Assembly: GCA_015680685.1 (NCBI GenBank)
Contig: MNCI01010116.1
Location: 1,497,673-1,561,672 of the forward strand
Reading direction: 5' to 3'
DNA: 64,000 nt
From: Gnetum montanum
Taxonomy: Eukaryota > Streptophyta > Gnetopsida > Gnetales > Gnetaceae
Position numbers and translations under genes: made by a program. Below are positions 1 to 12,037 of this stretch, piece after piece; the stretch's first letter is position 1; every line of letters starts with the position of its first letter. The notes under the pieces are model-generated. The model searched no databases. It was not told where the DNA came from and saw nothing but the letters and a program-made list of their open reading frames with translations.

Positions 1-1841
1 GTCAAGAGGCATAATACTAATAGTTGCACCTGAATCCATTAAACAATTATGGACATTCTTTCCTAAAATAATCAAAGTGGTTAGGAAAGGGGGATGATCC
101 TTTTTGCTAGACATGGAATTATTCACGTTTTGTACTGATAACGTGTTAGGACTTTCTGCAAAGTGAACTTGCCTTTCGGGAATTGGGGATTTTTCTCTTT
201 GGGCTACAGATATATGAACCATATCCCGAATCACTTCTTTCATTTCGTTAAAGTGTAGGAGGTCATACATCGAAATGTTGGCTTTAACTCTTTTTAAGTC
301 CTCAACCAAATCATAATTCTTATGTTCATCTTTGGCTTCTTCTTGAGATGGAACTCTCCTAAGTACAGATGGGGGGTTTGGTTGTTGTGGGGCAATGACT
401 TGGGATAACCCAGATTGATTGTTTACATTGTTTTGAATAGGAACTCTTTTGTTTGGAGGTGTATAGAAATTGTTCCTAGTTTGTTGTTGTGTAGTATTCA
501 TAATGTCACTGATTTTGCGGTAGCGAGTGTTGTGTGGGTTAGGGTCACTTACCATAACTTGTTCTAATGAGGAAACCTCTTCATTTTCTGTCTCATGAGG
601 TACATCAAGAACCATGATAGGGGTTTTCCCATTTTGTTGCCCTTGGGTATTGTCACCATACAATGCCATGAATTGAGAACAAGTCTTTTCAGAATGTTGC
701 CTCGTATTATAAAGACGACAGTAATCATCGTTGATTGATGCACTTGGTTTTTCTGGTTGTATAGGGCTTTTGTTATTGTTTCTCTTTAGCTCAACCACTT
801 CATTGGATAGTTTTTGTAGTGAAGTGAGTATTTGGGTCATCTGATTTTGAGTTTGGGTTGGTGGTTCAACAGAATTTGATATCTCGTTTGGGTTGATAAT
901 GGATTGAATCAAAGCTTTTGATTGGTCATCATTCAAACTAGTGTTGGATGGTAAGAATGAAGAAGACATGGGGCCTTGTGAGTAATTACTTATAGGTTGA
1001 GTTGATTGCAAGGGAGAAACAGCTTGAGGCATAACATTAGATGTTTGAAAAGTTGGTAGGAGTGGGTTTGATTGCATAGGGTTACTAACACTCATCATTC
1101 CAAATTGGGTTTGGATGTTGTTCATAAGAGTTATTTGCTCTAATTCCACAACTTTTGACATTGCACCTTGTATTTCTATTATGTTGGGATCAGATTTGAT
1201 AGCATAAGCGAAGAATGAATAAATGGTAGAGAGATAAAAGTTGAGGATACCATCTGGTTGTGGTCGCATCTCATTTGGCACATAGGCAAGTTGATGAAGG
1301 AATTTAATGTTATAATTCCTAACATTTTCCCTAGGTAGCTTCCTTAGGCTGGTAAAGTTGCTTGATGCGATAACAGGGCTTGTAAATTTGTCAAATTGAT
1401 TCAAAACTTGTTTTTGAATTCTTGCCATGTGTTAATAGAGGCATCATGAAGCATTAAGAACCATTGGGTTGCTTTAGTCCTAAATGTTGTTACAAACACC
1501 CTGCATGCCACATCATTATGTATAATGTTGTGGATCTCTAGTAAGGTTTCAAAACATTGTATGTGTTGGCGGGCATCATTCGTAGGGGTTGTAGGATCGA
1601 AGAACAGGTTTATGTTTTGAAGAGATTTTGGTATGTTATGGTAATTATGAAAATTAAAAGGGTTTCTTACTAAGGGAGTCAGGGGTTGATGGGCTGCCAT
1701 CTTAGTCCGAGGTTTCTTAAGAATTGAACTTGGAAAAAGTGAAGCTCGTTGTTTTCTCAAAGTAAATTGATGAGTAGCTGGTTGACTAGGGGTAGGAGTA
1801 TGAGTTCTTTGTTGAGATACTCCATAAGAAAAGTCACTCAT
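1..1841 (-). pseudogene. Ty3-type gag-protease, 5' part of element H, continuing past the window edge
   Basis: Reading from the ATG at 1841 gives the Ty3 capsid polyprotein. A retrotransposon-gag domain lies at about residues 75-170 (motifs QHIQCFETLL and ATQWFLML). It is followed by a long Gln/Asn/Pro-rich linker, a zinc knuckle of form C-x2-Y-x4-H-x4-C near 690-735 (the usual second Cys is Tyr), and at 1-60 the retropepsin active site DSGATISIMP. The frame stops at 1401-1403, but from about 1400 to base 1 a second frame stays completely open. One extra T in the T4 run at about 1401-1405 would join the two. The element is therefore nearly intact, with one frameshift or base error. Polymerase genes would lie left of the window. 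Gag binds and packages element RNA in cytoplasmic particles, and the protease processes the polyprotein. The Ty3 assignment is firm; the lineage is not determined. Confidence 0.88.
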
Positions 1842-2216
1842 AAAATGAAAAATAATAGGAAATGTAAAATGTTAATAAAATGTGAAAATTAAAGAAAATA
1901 GAAAAAAAAAAAACATTTCAATGCTATATTTTTAAATTTTTTAAAATTTTTAAAAGTAAAATTGAAATTGCAAAATTTCAGAAAAGTAAATTAAAAGTAA
2001 AATAATTTAAATCACCTCAATTAAATTTCAAAAAAATAAATTAAAAAGGATTGCTAAAATATAAATTGGAGATTTGAAAATGAAACTAATATAGAGCAAT
2101 AAAACTGAAAATAGGGAGACAAAAATTAAATAAACAGTAATAAAAAATATAGAAAAAAAAACATAAAAGGAAAATAAAAAAAAGTTGAGAAACTGCCCTC
2201 CTAGTGCCAAAAAGGT
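1842..2216 (-). other. AT-rich untranslated leader of element H
   Basis: Between the gag start and the LTR-like unit lies about 375 bp of strongly A/T-biased DNA with no coding signal. Read on the minus strand, the sequence next to the LTR end is TTGGCACTAGGAGGGCAG. It occupies the primer-binding-site position, but it is too far from the tRNA-Asp tail used by the other elements here for me to name a primer. Confidence 0.5.
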
Positions 2217-3431
2217 GTTGATGCGTAAATTTTGGACATGCCGCCGACACCTGTGAAAACTCGTTTTAGGAGACTATTGCCTAGGGCGCCTCCCGTATGG
2301 GTACAGAAACCTGAGAATAGTCTTAGCTGAAAAGGGCTATGTGACAAAACAATAATAACAATATTTTAAACAAAATATTAAAAACTTAAATTTGATTTTA
2401 GGAGCGTTCTGCTATGTTTCGAAAAACATATAAAAATCAAAATTAAACACTTGTGTAGTTTTGAGTAAAATAAATAACACAAAATAAAAATTCAAATTAA
2501 AAATAAAAATTTATCTGGTGCTCTAAGCATAATGAAAATTCAGCCATTGGTCTTCTTGGTGTCGGCTTGGTCTCTACCGTGTGGGTAGAAAAGAAAATAG
2601 GAAAGAAAATGCATCTGTTTCGTGCACGAGAGACTTGCGGCGTGCACGAGAGACTTGCGGCTCTTGAACAGAAAAATCCCGTGAGAGACTTGTGGCTCTT
2701 GAACAACAAAAAAATAAAATAAAATAAAAAAATGCTCGCTGTTTGAACAGAAAATCCTCTCCGATGGTGAACTGAAAATCCCCTGATCGTTGTCAGAGAA
2801 TAGGCGCAGGCACTGGCTGCCAGCTCCCCCTTTTCGTTGCCTCTAAACTCTAGCTTCCTCCCTCTTTATAACGGCCCTGCAAGAGAAAACCCTAACCCTA
2901 AATTGCCAACCACATTTGCTGTGAATTATTTTTGCCTTTTTCTTCATATCAGTGCAAAAGAAAAAAAACAAAACAGGATAATCATCATGGGTCATAAGTC
3001 ATGGGTGGATGGTTGATCAACATTTTAAAATCTGTTTTTTTATGGGCCAACGAAGCCCACTAGCACATGGACAGTGGCCATGTGCAAGCTCACGGTGCTC
3101 TATTTTTAATTTTTTAATTTTATATTTTTATTTTTTATTTTTAAAAATTGAACTCGTTCAAACAAGGCCCTATGCCTAGCATGGGTGAGGTTGATCTCAA
3201 CAATTAGTTAATTTACTACCATATTATTGTTAAAATTTCAAAGCAAAGAGTTATTTCTACCAAAGTCATTGTGGACAGCCCTTTTATTTTCCCATTAAAC
3301 ATCACGTTGCTTTTCTAGGTGAGACTATTCCTAAGTTTTTGTACCCTTATGAGAGGTGCCCTAGGCAATAGTCTCTTTAAGTAAGTTTCCAGGTGTTGCA
3401 TTGTCCAAAATTTAAGCATCAATAGTAACAT
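2217..3431 (-). repeat. LTR-like unit of element H with inverted terminal segments
   Basis: The unit starts TGTTGATGCG and ends ATCAATAGTAACA, so it has TG...CA ends. Its first roughly 115 bases (2217-2330) and last roughly 120 bases (3310-3431) are inverted copies of each other; both contain AAATTTTGGACA, GAGACTATTGCCTAGGGC and a shared GGTACA(G/A)AAAC tract. Ordinary LTRs have only short inverted ends. This may be a 5' LTR whose distal end was replaced by an oppositely oriented copy, or two LTR fragments placed back to back. The position directly upstream of a gag supports an LTR; the exact limits are inferred. Confidence 0.5.
2621..2703. repeat. short tandem repeats, GAGAGACTTG(C/T)GG units
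   Basis: CGTGCACGAGAGACTTGCGG occurs twice in direct succession. A third, shortened unit (GTGAGAGACTTGTGG) follows, and CTCTTGAACA also occurs twice. They lie inside the LTR-like unit of element H. Confidence 0.75.
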
Positions 3432-3484
3432 GTTAGCTCAAATTAGCTCAAACTAGCGATAGCTCAAATTAGCTCAAACTAGCG
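3432..3484. repeat. tandem AGCTCAAATTAGCTCAAACT repeats
   Basis: A 26-base unit built from AGCTCAAA(T/C)TAGC is repeated about twice and stops exactly at the N at 3485. Repeats at an assembly join are a common cause of such gaps. Confidence 0.8.
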
Positions 3485-3485
3485 N
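3485..3485. other. single N, probable assembly join
   Basis: One ambiguous base separates a short tandem array from the truncated end of the P450 exon. Contiguity across this point should not be assumed. Confidence 0.7.
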
Positions 3486-4055
3486 GACAGCGACGAGAGG
3501 ATTCTTCCTGCCCACAACAATTCCTGGTCCCTCCTCCATGTCTGTATCTCCATTGGGGACCCTGGAAGAGTCTTGCAAGGACGAACAAGACAGTGGCCAA
3601 AGCCATGTCCACGCCGGGACACATCTCCTGCCTGCGCCAAAAGCCAAGCTCTTGAAATCAGACAGCCCGGATAAGTCCAAAACATCATGGTCCAGGAATC
3701 TGTCAGGCCTGAACTCGTGGGGACTTTTCCACACAGCTGGATCTCTGTTCATAGCCCAATAATTCATCATCAACACTGTGCCCTTCGGCAGAGTAAAGCC
3801 GCGCACTGTGACCTGCTCTGTAGAGAAATGGGGCGCCCCAAGCGAAATCACAGGGAAGAGTCTCATGGACTCCTTCACAACGCAGCGCAGGTATTTCATA
3901 TTCGAGATATCGGATTCCTGGACTTGGTGGTCTCGACCCAAAACTTGATCAAGCTCTTGCTGAAGCCTCTGTACACAGGAAGGGTGCTTCAGCAGCAGCG
4001 TTGTCGACCATTCCAGCGTTGATGATGTCGTCTCGGTGCCTGCCCCAAACAAATC
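3486..4055 (-). pseudogene. cytochrome P450 (CYP71 clan), last exon, frameshifted
   Basis: This encodes the C-terminal half of a microsomal haem monooxygenase. The exon opens at 4055 after TATGGCAG, a good 3' splice site, and begins with the oxygen-binding I-helix motif (AGTETTSS at about residues 4-11). Next come the K-helix KESMRLFP (ExxR), the EFRPDRF motif and the haem loop FGAGRR. One base is missing just after FGAGRR; adding one would put a CPG with the haem-ligand Cys in register. Near 3560 the frame returns with the loss of a few residues, and the usual tail motif DMEEGPGI follows. Two frame errors around the haem site, plus truncation at the N, make a pseudogene likely. The substrate cannot be inferred. 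Upstream exons are not seen within the window. Confidence 0.88.
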
Positions 4056-5560
4056 CTGCCATACATAATGGTTAAATAAGAATTAACTTGAATGTGATGG
4101 AATTGTTTCAATTTCGTTCTCACTAATATGGTGATTGCTGCTCATTCTTAATCAACCAATGAATTGGAAAATGCTATATTTGAATTTGTATTGGGCGTGA
4201 ACTTTACCAGCGAAGAAAATGGAAATATGTTGCATCTAACCGCAGGGGATATCACTTTTCTTTTACTAGTTTATCCCATTTAAAGCCAATTTTTATAGGG
4301 GTTTATTTTACTTTTGATTTTGACAAACTTCCTTGCACTGGACCGAATTTAATAAGGGTAGTCCAAACAAAACGAGGAGAAAAGAATAGAAAAGAGGTTC
4401 ATGGTATATTACGCTTGATTTCACGAACTATGGATATAAAAAGAGCTGCTCATTTACCACTTGGATCCTATTTTTCAATCTATGGTTTAGGCCTTAATGA
4501 TTTTTGCCAAGGCAATCATGTCGGCCAGTTAATTCGGATGATTTAGAAGCAATTAATCCCTAAAAACTTAGAAGTAACCAAAGTTAAATAAAAAATAATT
4601 AATAAAACACAAAAACTTTAAAACAATAAAATTAAAGATAAAACATGTGCCATTGGTTCAAGGTAATACAGCATGTTGAAAAATTGGATTGGATGGACAA
4701 ATAGCCATTTTCTAAATTAGATCACTAAAATCTGAATAAATCAGTGTAAGAATCGGATTAAAATTGTCAATAGGAGACAAATAGAGCAGATATATCCACT
4801 TATGTTAGTAGCTAGAAAATCAATTATAGAAATTTTAGTTTTCCCTTAGTATCAGAATTAGTAATAAAAAATCAATAAAAATATAACACTATATATTACA
4901 TTAAATATCCAATCTGATTTTGAATCGGCTTCAATTTTACATTGCCATATATAGAAGATTTCTCAAACTACGATGCCATATATAGCAGATTTCTCAAACT
5001 ACAAGTAATACTACCCGATCTGAGGAGAAAATAGAAGAAAAAAAGGAGGGAAAAAACTAGAAGGAAAAAGGAAGGAAAAAACAACAGAAAGATGGAACCT
5101 TTCGGCTGAAAATGAAAGGGAAAATGGGGAAAAAAAAACACAAGAGAGATGGAACCTTTTCGGCTGTTGAGCAGGTGAACTACGCAGACAAAAATAAAAC
5201 TAACTTATGAAAATATCGTTTAAATAATAATAATAATAAATAATTCGAGTTAAAAAAATAACCAAGGCAAAAAGAAAGGTTAAAAAACGAAAATAAAAAA
5301 TCGGCGGGGTGGAGAATGCATATTATGTTTATTTTTTCCCTTTAGTATTTCCACCGCCACGGGTGACACCATCGTTTTTTTGCTTTTTCGTTGCCGCCAC
5401 AAGTAACGTGGCCTAAATTTTGTTTTTTTTCATATTTTAAGATAAAGAGACCATCGCCTATCCCCAGGCTCAAGTTTTTGTTTGTTTTCTTATGTTTTCT
5501 CTGTTTCAGAAACAAAAAGTGCACAAGAGTCTATTTTCTACCATTTTTCTTTCTGTTCTT
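4056..5560. other. P450 intron or flank, AT-rich, no gene seen
   Basis: The right neighbour of the P450 acceptor should be intron sequence on the minus strand. I find no first exon. The stretch is A-rich and contains two small duplications: a 31-base unit GCCATATATAG(A/C)AGATTTCTC repeated at about 4943-5002, and GATGGAACCTTT(T)CGGCTG repeated at about 5091 and 5149. Confidence 0.55.
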
Positions 5561-7414
5561 TTTTTTTTCTAATTGTGAACGCTTTTTGCTTGTTCTGAAC
5601 TTGGATTTGGGATTCTCTGGTCATATCTAAGTGGGCATAGAACTTGTTGGAAGCGAAACAGAGTCCCACTGGATTTTTTGGAATTTTCTCCTTGTTTTAG
5701 ACTTTCAACCTTACCAAGTTGAATTGGTGGGTCGTCTTTTTCTTTTCTTTATATTTTTGTGTTGGATTAGTGTATATTTTTGAGATTGGACATGTTATTT
5801 TGTTTTTCTCAAATTTGTCCGATTTTGGTTACGAATTGTGGATGAATATATATATGTAGTGTATGAGATGATATGTGATGTTGATGAGCCTCATATGATA
5901 TGTTATTTGTGGAGCTTATTGGGGTGCAAGCATTCTTGGGCATTCTAAATATTATTTTATTAACCAAACTTTGAATGCGCATAACTTTGCTTCTAGGAGT
6001 CTAATTTAGGTAAAATTAGTGTCGTTGGGATCATTTTGGGAAGTACTTTCTAATTATGGGATTAGTTTTCTCTTTGGGCATATTTATTATAGTGATCATT
6101 TGTATGCATGTCCATGTCTTTTGAAGAATAGGATATTGTTTGTCATACCTAGGTCTTCTTGTTGTTCTATTGCATCATGGTATTGTTTTCATGGCATGAC
6201 TGTAACTATTAGAGATAGATCCGCGTGGTTGTTTGGTTGGGTGTGTTGTGCTTATGACATGTGTTGGCTTAAGCTAGCCGGACTGTGTATATGTTTTCGT
6301 AACAATGCTTGTGACAGTCGTTGGCGGATTGTGCTAGCATGAGGGTGTGGACCGATTGATGATGAGGCACCTTAGAGGTAGTATGCATTGACCCTCACTA
6401 TGATGCATTGGTGAGGCTCCTATCTCAGGCTTCATCCTAAGAGTGGAAGAGCATAGGTGTGTTCGTTCCTACGGTTGGTCCATGGCATAGGTGTGTTTGT
6501 CCCTATTGCTAGTTGTTTAAAAGGCTAATGGTTGCGGGTCATAGGTTGATGAACTTTAGCATCCGTTAGATAAATAAAAGACTAATACAAGACCTACAAA
6601 CAATATCTATTATGAGTACTCATGGCAACGTTTTACATGCTACACTGAGCACGGGTATGCTAGCAACCATGTGGGCTATGTATGTGATAGTATTGGTTTG
6701 TGAGTCATATCGTTGAGTCTAGGTGTTCTATTTGGATTATGATTATGTGGATCATGGACTATTTTTGGTATATCATGGGCATGATTGATGATGTTGGACC
6801 ATGGCTTTGTCTATGCTTGTATGATCATATGTTAGCTTTATGGTTGATATGGTGTGTGTTGTTTTGAGCATGCATGAGACTAACAGTGTTGCGGGTTGCC
6901 TTGTACCCCACTCCTCTCCTCTAGTGCAGCACTTGTCGACCATCTAGCAAGGGGAAGTGTAAAGGCTTCCCACTCAGTTGTGTGCTGACTTTATTTCATT
7001 ACAAGTGAAAGGCGCAGGAGCCTAGACAAGCACAAAGAGGAAGGGTAGAGGAGGGGAAAAACTTCTATGCTTGGTTGATGTATATTTTCATATATAGTAG
7101 TGTGGACTAAAGACCCTTGTATGGAACTCTTTGTACTCTTCTTTATATGATGATGAGGTTATGTATTTCTTTTTTTGTATTTTCATAGAGGAGTGTATAG
7201 TTTGCTTTATGTAGAGACATGCATTTATCTAAGGTGATATATATATATATATATATATATATGTTTGGTTTTTGGTATAGTAGGAAAGTTCTGTACCCTT
7301 TGACTTTTATTATTATCATGTATCCTACACATTATTGATTTTAGTTATCATGCTTCCATGTTAAGATTTCTTGATCCTATGCATCACCCTACCCTCGCTA
7401 GCGTGAGGTGTTAT
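5560..7414 (+). repeat. dispersed repeat R1, copy 1
   Basis: About 5570-6520 is homologous, inverted, to about 39610-40720. Shared anchors include GAACTTGGATTTGG, GGAAGTACTTTCTAAT, GCTAGCATGAGGGTGTGGAC, GCATTGGTGAGGCTCCTATC and GCATAGGTGTGTT. The longest frames (79 and 107 codons) show no known domain. The remainder to 7414 ends in CTCGCTAGCGTGAGGTGTTATA, which would suit an LTR end, but I cannot identify a matching start. I call it a repeat of unknown class, possibly an LTR or untranslated part of a retroelement. Confidence 0.65.
7236..7262. repeat. (TA)n microsatellite
   Basis: About thirteen TA dinucleotides in a row lie within repeat R1. It is a simple repeat that is likely to vary in length. 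Confidence 0.95.
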
Positions 7415-7617
7415 AGCCAACCACAGAGGTGTATCCTCCACCACAGCCATGGCTTGTGTGTTTTGGATACTATGAGTGCACTAACATGAGCCTTCTTCAG
7501 CCTGGCTTTTTGCTGGCTTTTATAACTATGCCTTATCTTTTCAATAGAGGAAGACTTGAGTAGATTATATTTGTAGTTTGGATATTTGCAAAAGAGATGA
7601 AATAATGAGGTTATAAA

Positions 7618-7722
7618 AAAATTGGTACAAGGGTAAACAAAGTCGGGGGATACATGAAAACATAATGAATTGGTACAAGGGTAAACAAAGTCGGGGGATC
7701 GGGGGATACATGAAAACATAAT
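7618..7722. repeat. two-copy tandem repeat of about 50 bp
   Basis: ATTGGTACAAGGGTAAACAA, followed by a GTCGGGGGAT...CATGAAAACATAATG tail, occurs twice in succession. The second copy has an extra CGGGGGAT. The repeat produces the duplicated Pro/Asp/Phe-rich stretch of a minus-strand frame at 7411-7719, which I do not regard as a gene. Confidence 0.85.
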
Positions 7723-10700
7723 GTTTTCAACTTTCTTGAACGCTATGTTGAAGCAGTGTAACTGCCGAACAAATACTTGGTGATTTACTGGAGGTAATAA
7801 TAATGGTAAGGTTTTTATTTTCCATAAAAAATAATTGAAGATGATAAGAAAAATTGTAAATAAACAAAAATGTACCTCTTAACAAAAAAGAATTCATGTA
7901 ACTTAGTAAAAGGCTAAGATGATAATGATGCTGTGTCGCAATAACTCATCTCTTTAGATTCCATACGGATGCTGCCTGCATTACCGTTACCCACTGCACA
8001 CGTCCCGGCAACAACTCTGGAAAACACAAACCGAAAAATGTGATTGTAAATTTGTAATTGTCCGTATAAAAAATTGGTTAAGTAAACTATTTTGTTTAAT
8101 GTCAGATACGGTAAACTTTTACGGATACTCTTATTAAAGACAGTGTGGATTTTTGGTCAGCAACAACCAGTTCTTCACTTTTCTTCACCAAACCACTCTT
8201 TTTTTTAACGGAACCACTTTTACTTCAGCAACCTGTCCATTTTTCAGCAAACACATCTTTTCATTTCTCGAATAAAATCCTGTATTACCACAGTTCTCCA
8301 TTTTACTTTAGCAAACAAAATTCTGGAGGTGTCAGAATATTCCTATTTTCTTCAAATTTTGGACGCTTTTTTAACCTGTTTCTTTTGCAAACAAATTCTG
8401 AAGTGTCTTTGACTGTTTTCAAAAAAATTAAAAGGAGAGATTTCTAGAGTGGAAATTTTGCTTTCTGAAATAGACACTGCGATTAATTTTTTTATTAAAA
8501 TAAAAAAGCAAACCTTGAACCTCTTATAACTAATAATTTACCACTAAGCTAATTGTTATTTGGTAAAAATCGGTCCACTACGTTTAGTTTATGTTTGTGT
8601 TCGTGAATATCGCTGCCCAGCGAACGATTGATTCGGGCAGGAGTGACGGGGCATCCAATGAAAACTGGAAAAGATGAGCCATGCTTTAGGCGCTGCCAAT
8701 GTGCCCAAATCATCAGTGACAAACTTGGACGGCATTGCTTATAAATTTAAGAAAAATGAGCATCATAACCGTATATCATTGTTTTCTATGATTTTTTAAT
8801 CAAAATCGATTAGCTTAGGGGTATAACTTTTTTTTCTTTTCGTAAAAAGAAAACACAGAATTCTTGTTTAACAATACTTGTTTTTCTTTTTTATGGTGCC
8901 ATGTAAAAAAATGTTGAAGCTTTATAGTGGTCTAGATCTTTTTCAACCTCCAAAAATTTCATTATTTTTGAAATCCAAATTGAATTTTTACTTAAGTTTA
9001 CCGAATATTTTATAAAGTTTTCCTTAAGGCTCTTCAGCATCAGGGATTTATCTTCCACCACTTTAACCATTTCAGTGCAACCTAAATTTCAAACATTTTA
9101 TTAATTGGTTTCGCTTTTGCAAGAGCTTTTTCATCTCATCATTTTTGTTTCTGCACTGAAAAGATAAGCCGAAGAGTAAAATGTTTTATAAGGATTGCAT
9201 TTGTGGCCAGCAAGGTTTATCAAATAACTTGAAATGAGTTTGGGCCCAGGGCAATAGAATCCAGGGGCACATCTTCTAGCACAGCCATTGCTTGCTTGTC
9301 TGTGCAATGAGGATTGAATTGAAGTCCCCAATGCATTGTATTGGCTTTGTACTCTCCCCCAAAGGAAAACCATGTAACAGCCCTCACCTTCAGGATAGTC
9401 TTATCATCAATAATGATGCATATTCAAATTATTATCATGAATAATAATGTTGCATAGTCAAATCACATATCATCAATACTGCTGGATAGTCTTATCAGCA
9501 GTAATGCTTTATTGCACAAGGTTCCTGTGAGTATTTACTGCATAGCCTTATCAGCAGTGATGCTTTACCGCACAAGGTGGATAATCCAGTGTTTAGAGGC
9601 TGTGAAAGTAAATTGATTGCACAGTTATTTGTTTCTACCGATTACTTCTCAAAGTTAATTTTACAATTTCACGTGTTGACAACATCTAAAAATATGCTAA
9701 AATTAAAAATAAAAGTAAAAAATTAAAAGTTGAATCTATAAAATAAAAACAAAAAATTAAATATTTCAAAAAAGTAAAAAATATTTAAATTAAAAAATTA
9801 TGTTGTTTTCTCATTGCTCAGTTTGAATGAGAAATAACACATTGGATTTCATAATTAAACTACTACTAAAACAATAATAAAACTAATAATTAAATCAATC
9901 TAAAAATTAACCCATATATTACACTTTGTAGTTGTGAGGCATTTTATTAAAAGAACCAGTTTACGGATACAAGCTATTTTAAAATTTTGCACTTTTTTAC
10001 TGCCAAAATCTCCGAATAATACAAATACAACCGTCAAGTTTCACAGCTGACGCATCGTGAAATTATTTTATTGTTACTGCACTTGTCAAAGGAACAGGTG
10101 GATCTAACCTCTTCAAAAGTATTTCACCGTAAAATTATTTACTTTGTAACACTTGGTCAAAGAAGGCAGGCATTTGCGTCCATTTTCAGAGGGTTATCAA
10201 ATCATGAATTGGCATATTATGAATTGAAAAATGAGTGTCGTGATGCTTATGGCTGTTGAATTTTCAAAAGGGTTGTTCAATCATGCATTGAACCTCACCA
10301 ACGTTGTGAACTGGTACTTGGAGTCACCGTCCAGGAAAGCTGTGCCTTGCTCGAAAAAAAGACGTAACGGATAATAACAACGAAGGTACGACAGCAAATA
10401 AGGAAATTGTAAACGATTACTTTACTGTTTCAGAAACTCAATTACTCAAATATTCTGTTTATTTATTCCAAAAGTTACAAGTCATCTGTTAAACTGCAAC
10501 TTCATGGAAAATGAATATCGCCCAAAGAAATTAGAATATGCTTGTCAGCATGCATAAAGTGGTATTGTAGAGAAGAAAATGGGTTTTGTGAAAGAAACAT
10601 TGTTTATGAAGAATGAGTATTTTCCAGAGAAGCGAATATATTTCAGGGAAGTGACATATGTGGGCCAAATAGCACAAGGAGGCTGACACACAAGGCACTT

Positions 10701-12030
10701 AAAGTTTGCAAAGAGTTTACCACTGATCTCTTCCAGTCCAAACGTAATTCTTGTTGCTACGGTAGGTCTGCCCGTATATGGTCTGCACCAGCAAACAATT
10801 GCAGAGAGACGATTATCTTCAAGAGTTTATGCTACGTATAAATATAAACTCATACGGCTCTCTGCACTCACGATAAAATTATGGCAGATTTTGTTTTTCT
10901 AAAGTTTAAAAGACCGATGCAGTTCAAAAAGACAAATCAAATCCATGTCACTGTCAAGCCTGAAATTGGGCATGATGATGCTTAACTGACTCAAACTTAA
11001 TTAAACACTATAAACAACGCTTTAACCTAGGGCACCTCTCAAATAGGCAGTTTTAGAATAAGAACTGAATTGTGGCCGGATGTTTAAAGAAAATAAACAA
11101 GCAAGGTATTTTCATATATAAATAAAAAAGTTGGAGGAAAATAATTTAGATGAAGGTTTAATTTTAAAAAATAGAAAAAGATTAGAATGAAATGTACCTC
11201 TAAAAACCAAAAAGAAATTATTAATAAAGAACGATATATTCACATCAGTAATACCTTGGTTCATGACTAAGAGAACCAGACACAAAGTGCATTACATCAT
11301 AGCTTTAAAAAACCAGTAACATAGTGAGAAAAGAAAGGCTGTACAGTTTTGGGGTACCAATACAGGTTTTCAATCTTACAAACAATGCTGAAAAATACCT
11401 CGCCCTTTGGGGAGAAAAAGGATCAAGCATTGCCCTTTCTCAAAAGTGCCCTTTTGGGCTTTTACTTTCAGCAAGAGGCTTCCTATGAATCAAAATAAAT
11501 CAATAAGTAGTCTAAATCACAAATAATATAGCATCATAAATCATTAATAAGAAATTGGGTAATAGCACAAGGAGCATCCTTCTATGTAGGTAAGGAAGAA
11601 AAAAGAAAATTAATATCCACAGGGTACTTCATTTTGTGTGACGATGAACTTGAAATAAAAAGTTCATATAAAGATTCACCATCAGCTCAAAATTGAATCT
11701 CTCCCATTGGGAAATTTTCTTCTAAGTCACTTCACATCTTTTATAAAGGTATCTAAAATGTGTATAAATTACAAGAAAAAAAATAAAATACTTTTTACAT
11801 ATGTTAAGAGACATAAAACATTTAAAATAAACACTTAAAATAATATTATAGATGTTGGTGAGAGAAGATAACCAACCGTTTCTGAAAATAAAGTTTGTAG
11901 ATTAACTCTACATATTCAAAGGTTAACAAGAAGCTTGTTGATGCTATACTATCTTTCTTTACTATCCACGAAGACCTTCTTGGATCTATGAGACTCCACT
12001 AGTTTCAAAACTCTTGATTTTTATCCTTAA
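7723..12030. other. AT-rich region without a recognisable gene
   Basis: Frames of 60-100 codons occur at 8145-8447 (+), 9131-9373 (-) and 10071-10259 (+), but none shows a domain, repeated homology or gene-like composition. Partly repeated motifs exist at 9484-9580, where AG(T/C)CTTATCAGCAGT(A/G)ATGCTTTA...GCACAAGG occurs twice. Around 11030 CCTAGGGCACCTCTC echoes the inverted segment of element H (2290, 3357), suggesting a decayed copy of that LTR. Confidence 0.5.
9484..9580. repeat. degenerate direct repeat, TTATCAGCAGTRATGC units
   Basis: Two units of about 57 bases share TAGCC/TCTTATCAGCAGT, ATGCTTTA and GCACAAGG. A more diverged unit (CTTATCATCAATAATGATGC) precedes them at about 9400. 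No function is apparent. Confidence 0.6.
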
Positions 12031-12037
12031 CTAAGTA

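Noticed and set aside
3538-4022. plus-strand frames over the P450 exon
   Set aside because: They are the complement of the recognised P450 coding strand.
8145-8447. 100-codon Phe/Ser-rich frame
   Set aside because: Composition reflects T-rich DNA; no domain or homologous copy in the window.
9131-9373. 80-codon Cys-containing frame as a small secreted peptide gene
   Set aside because: No signal peptide, no second copy and no gene context; likely chance.
7398-9385. LTR pair bounded by GTGAGGTGTTATA (7401) and TGTAACAGCCCTCAC (9374)
   Set aside because: The ends look like LTR termini but no matching second LTR, primer site or polypurine tract was found.
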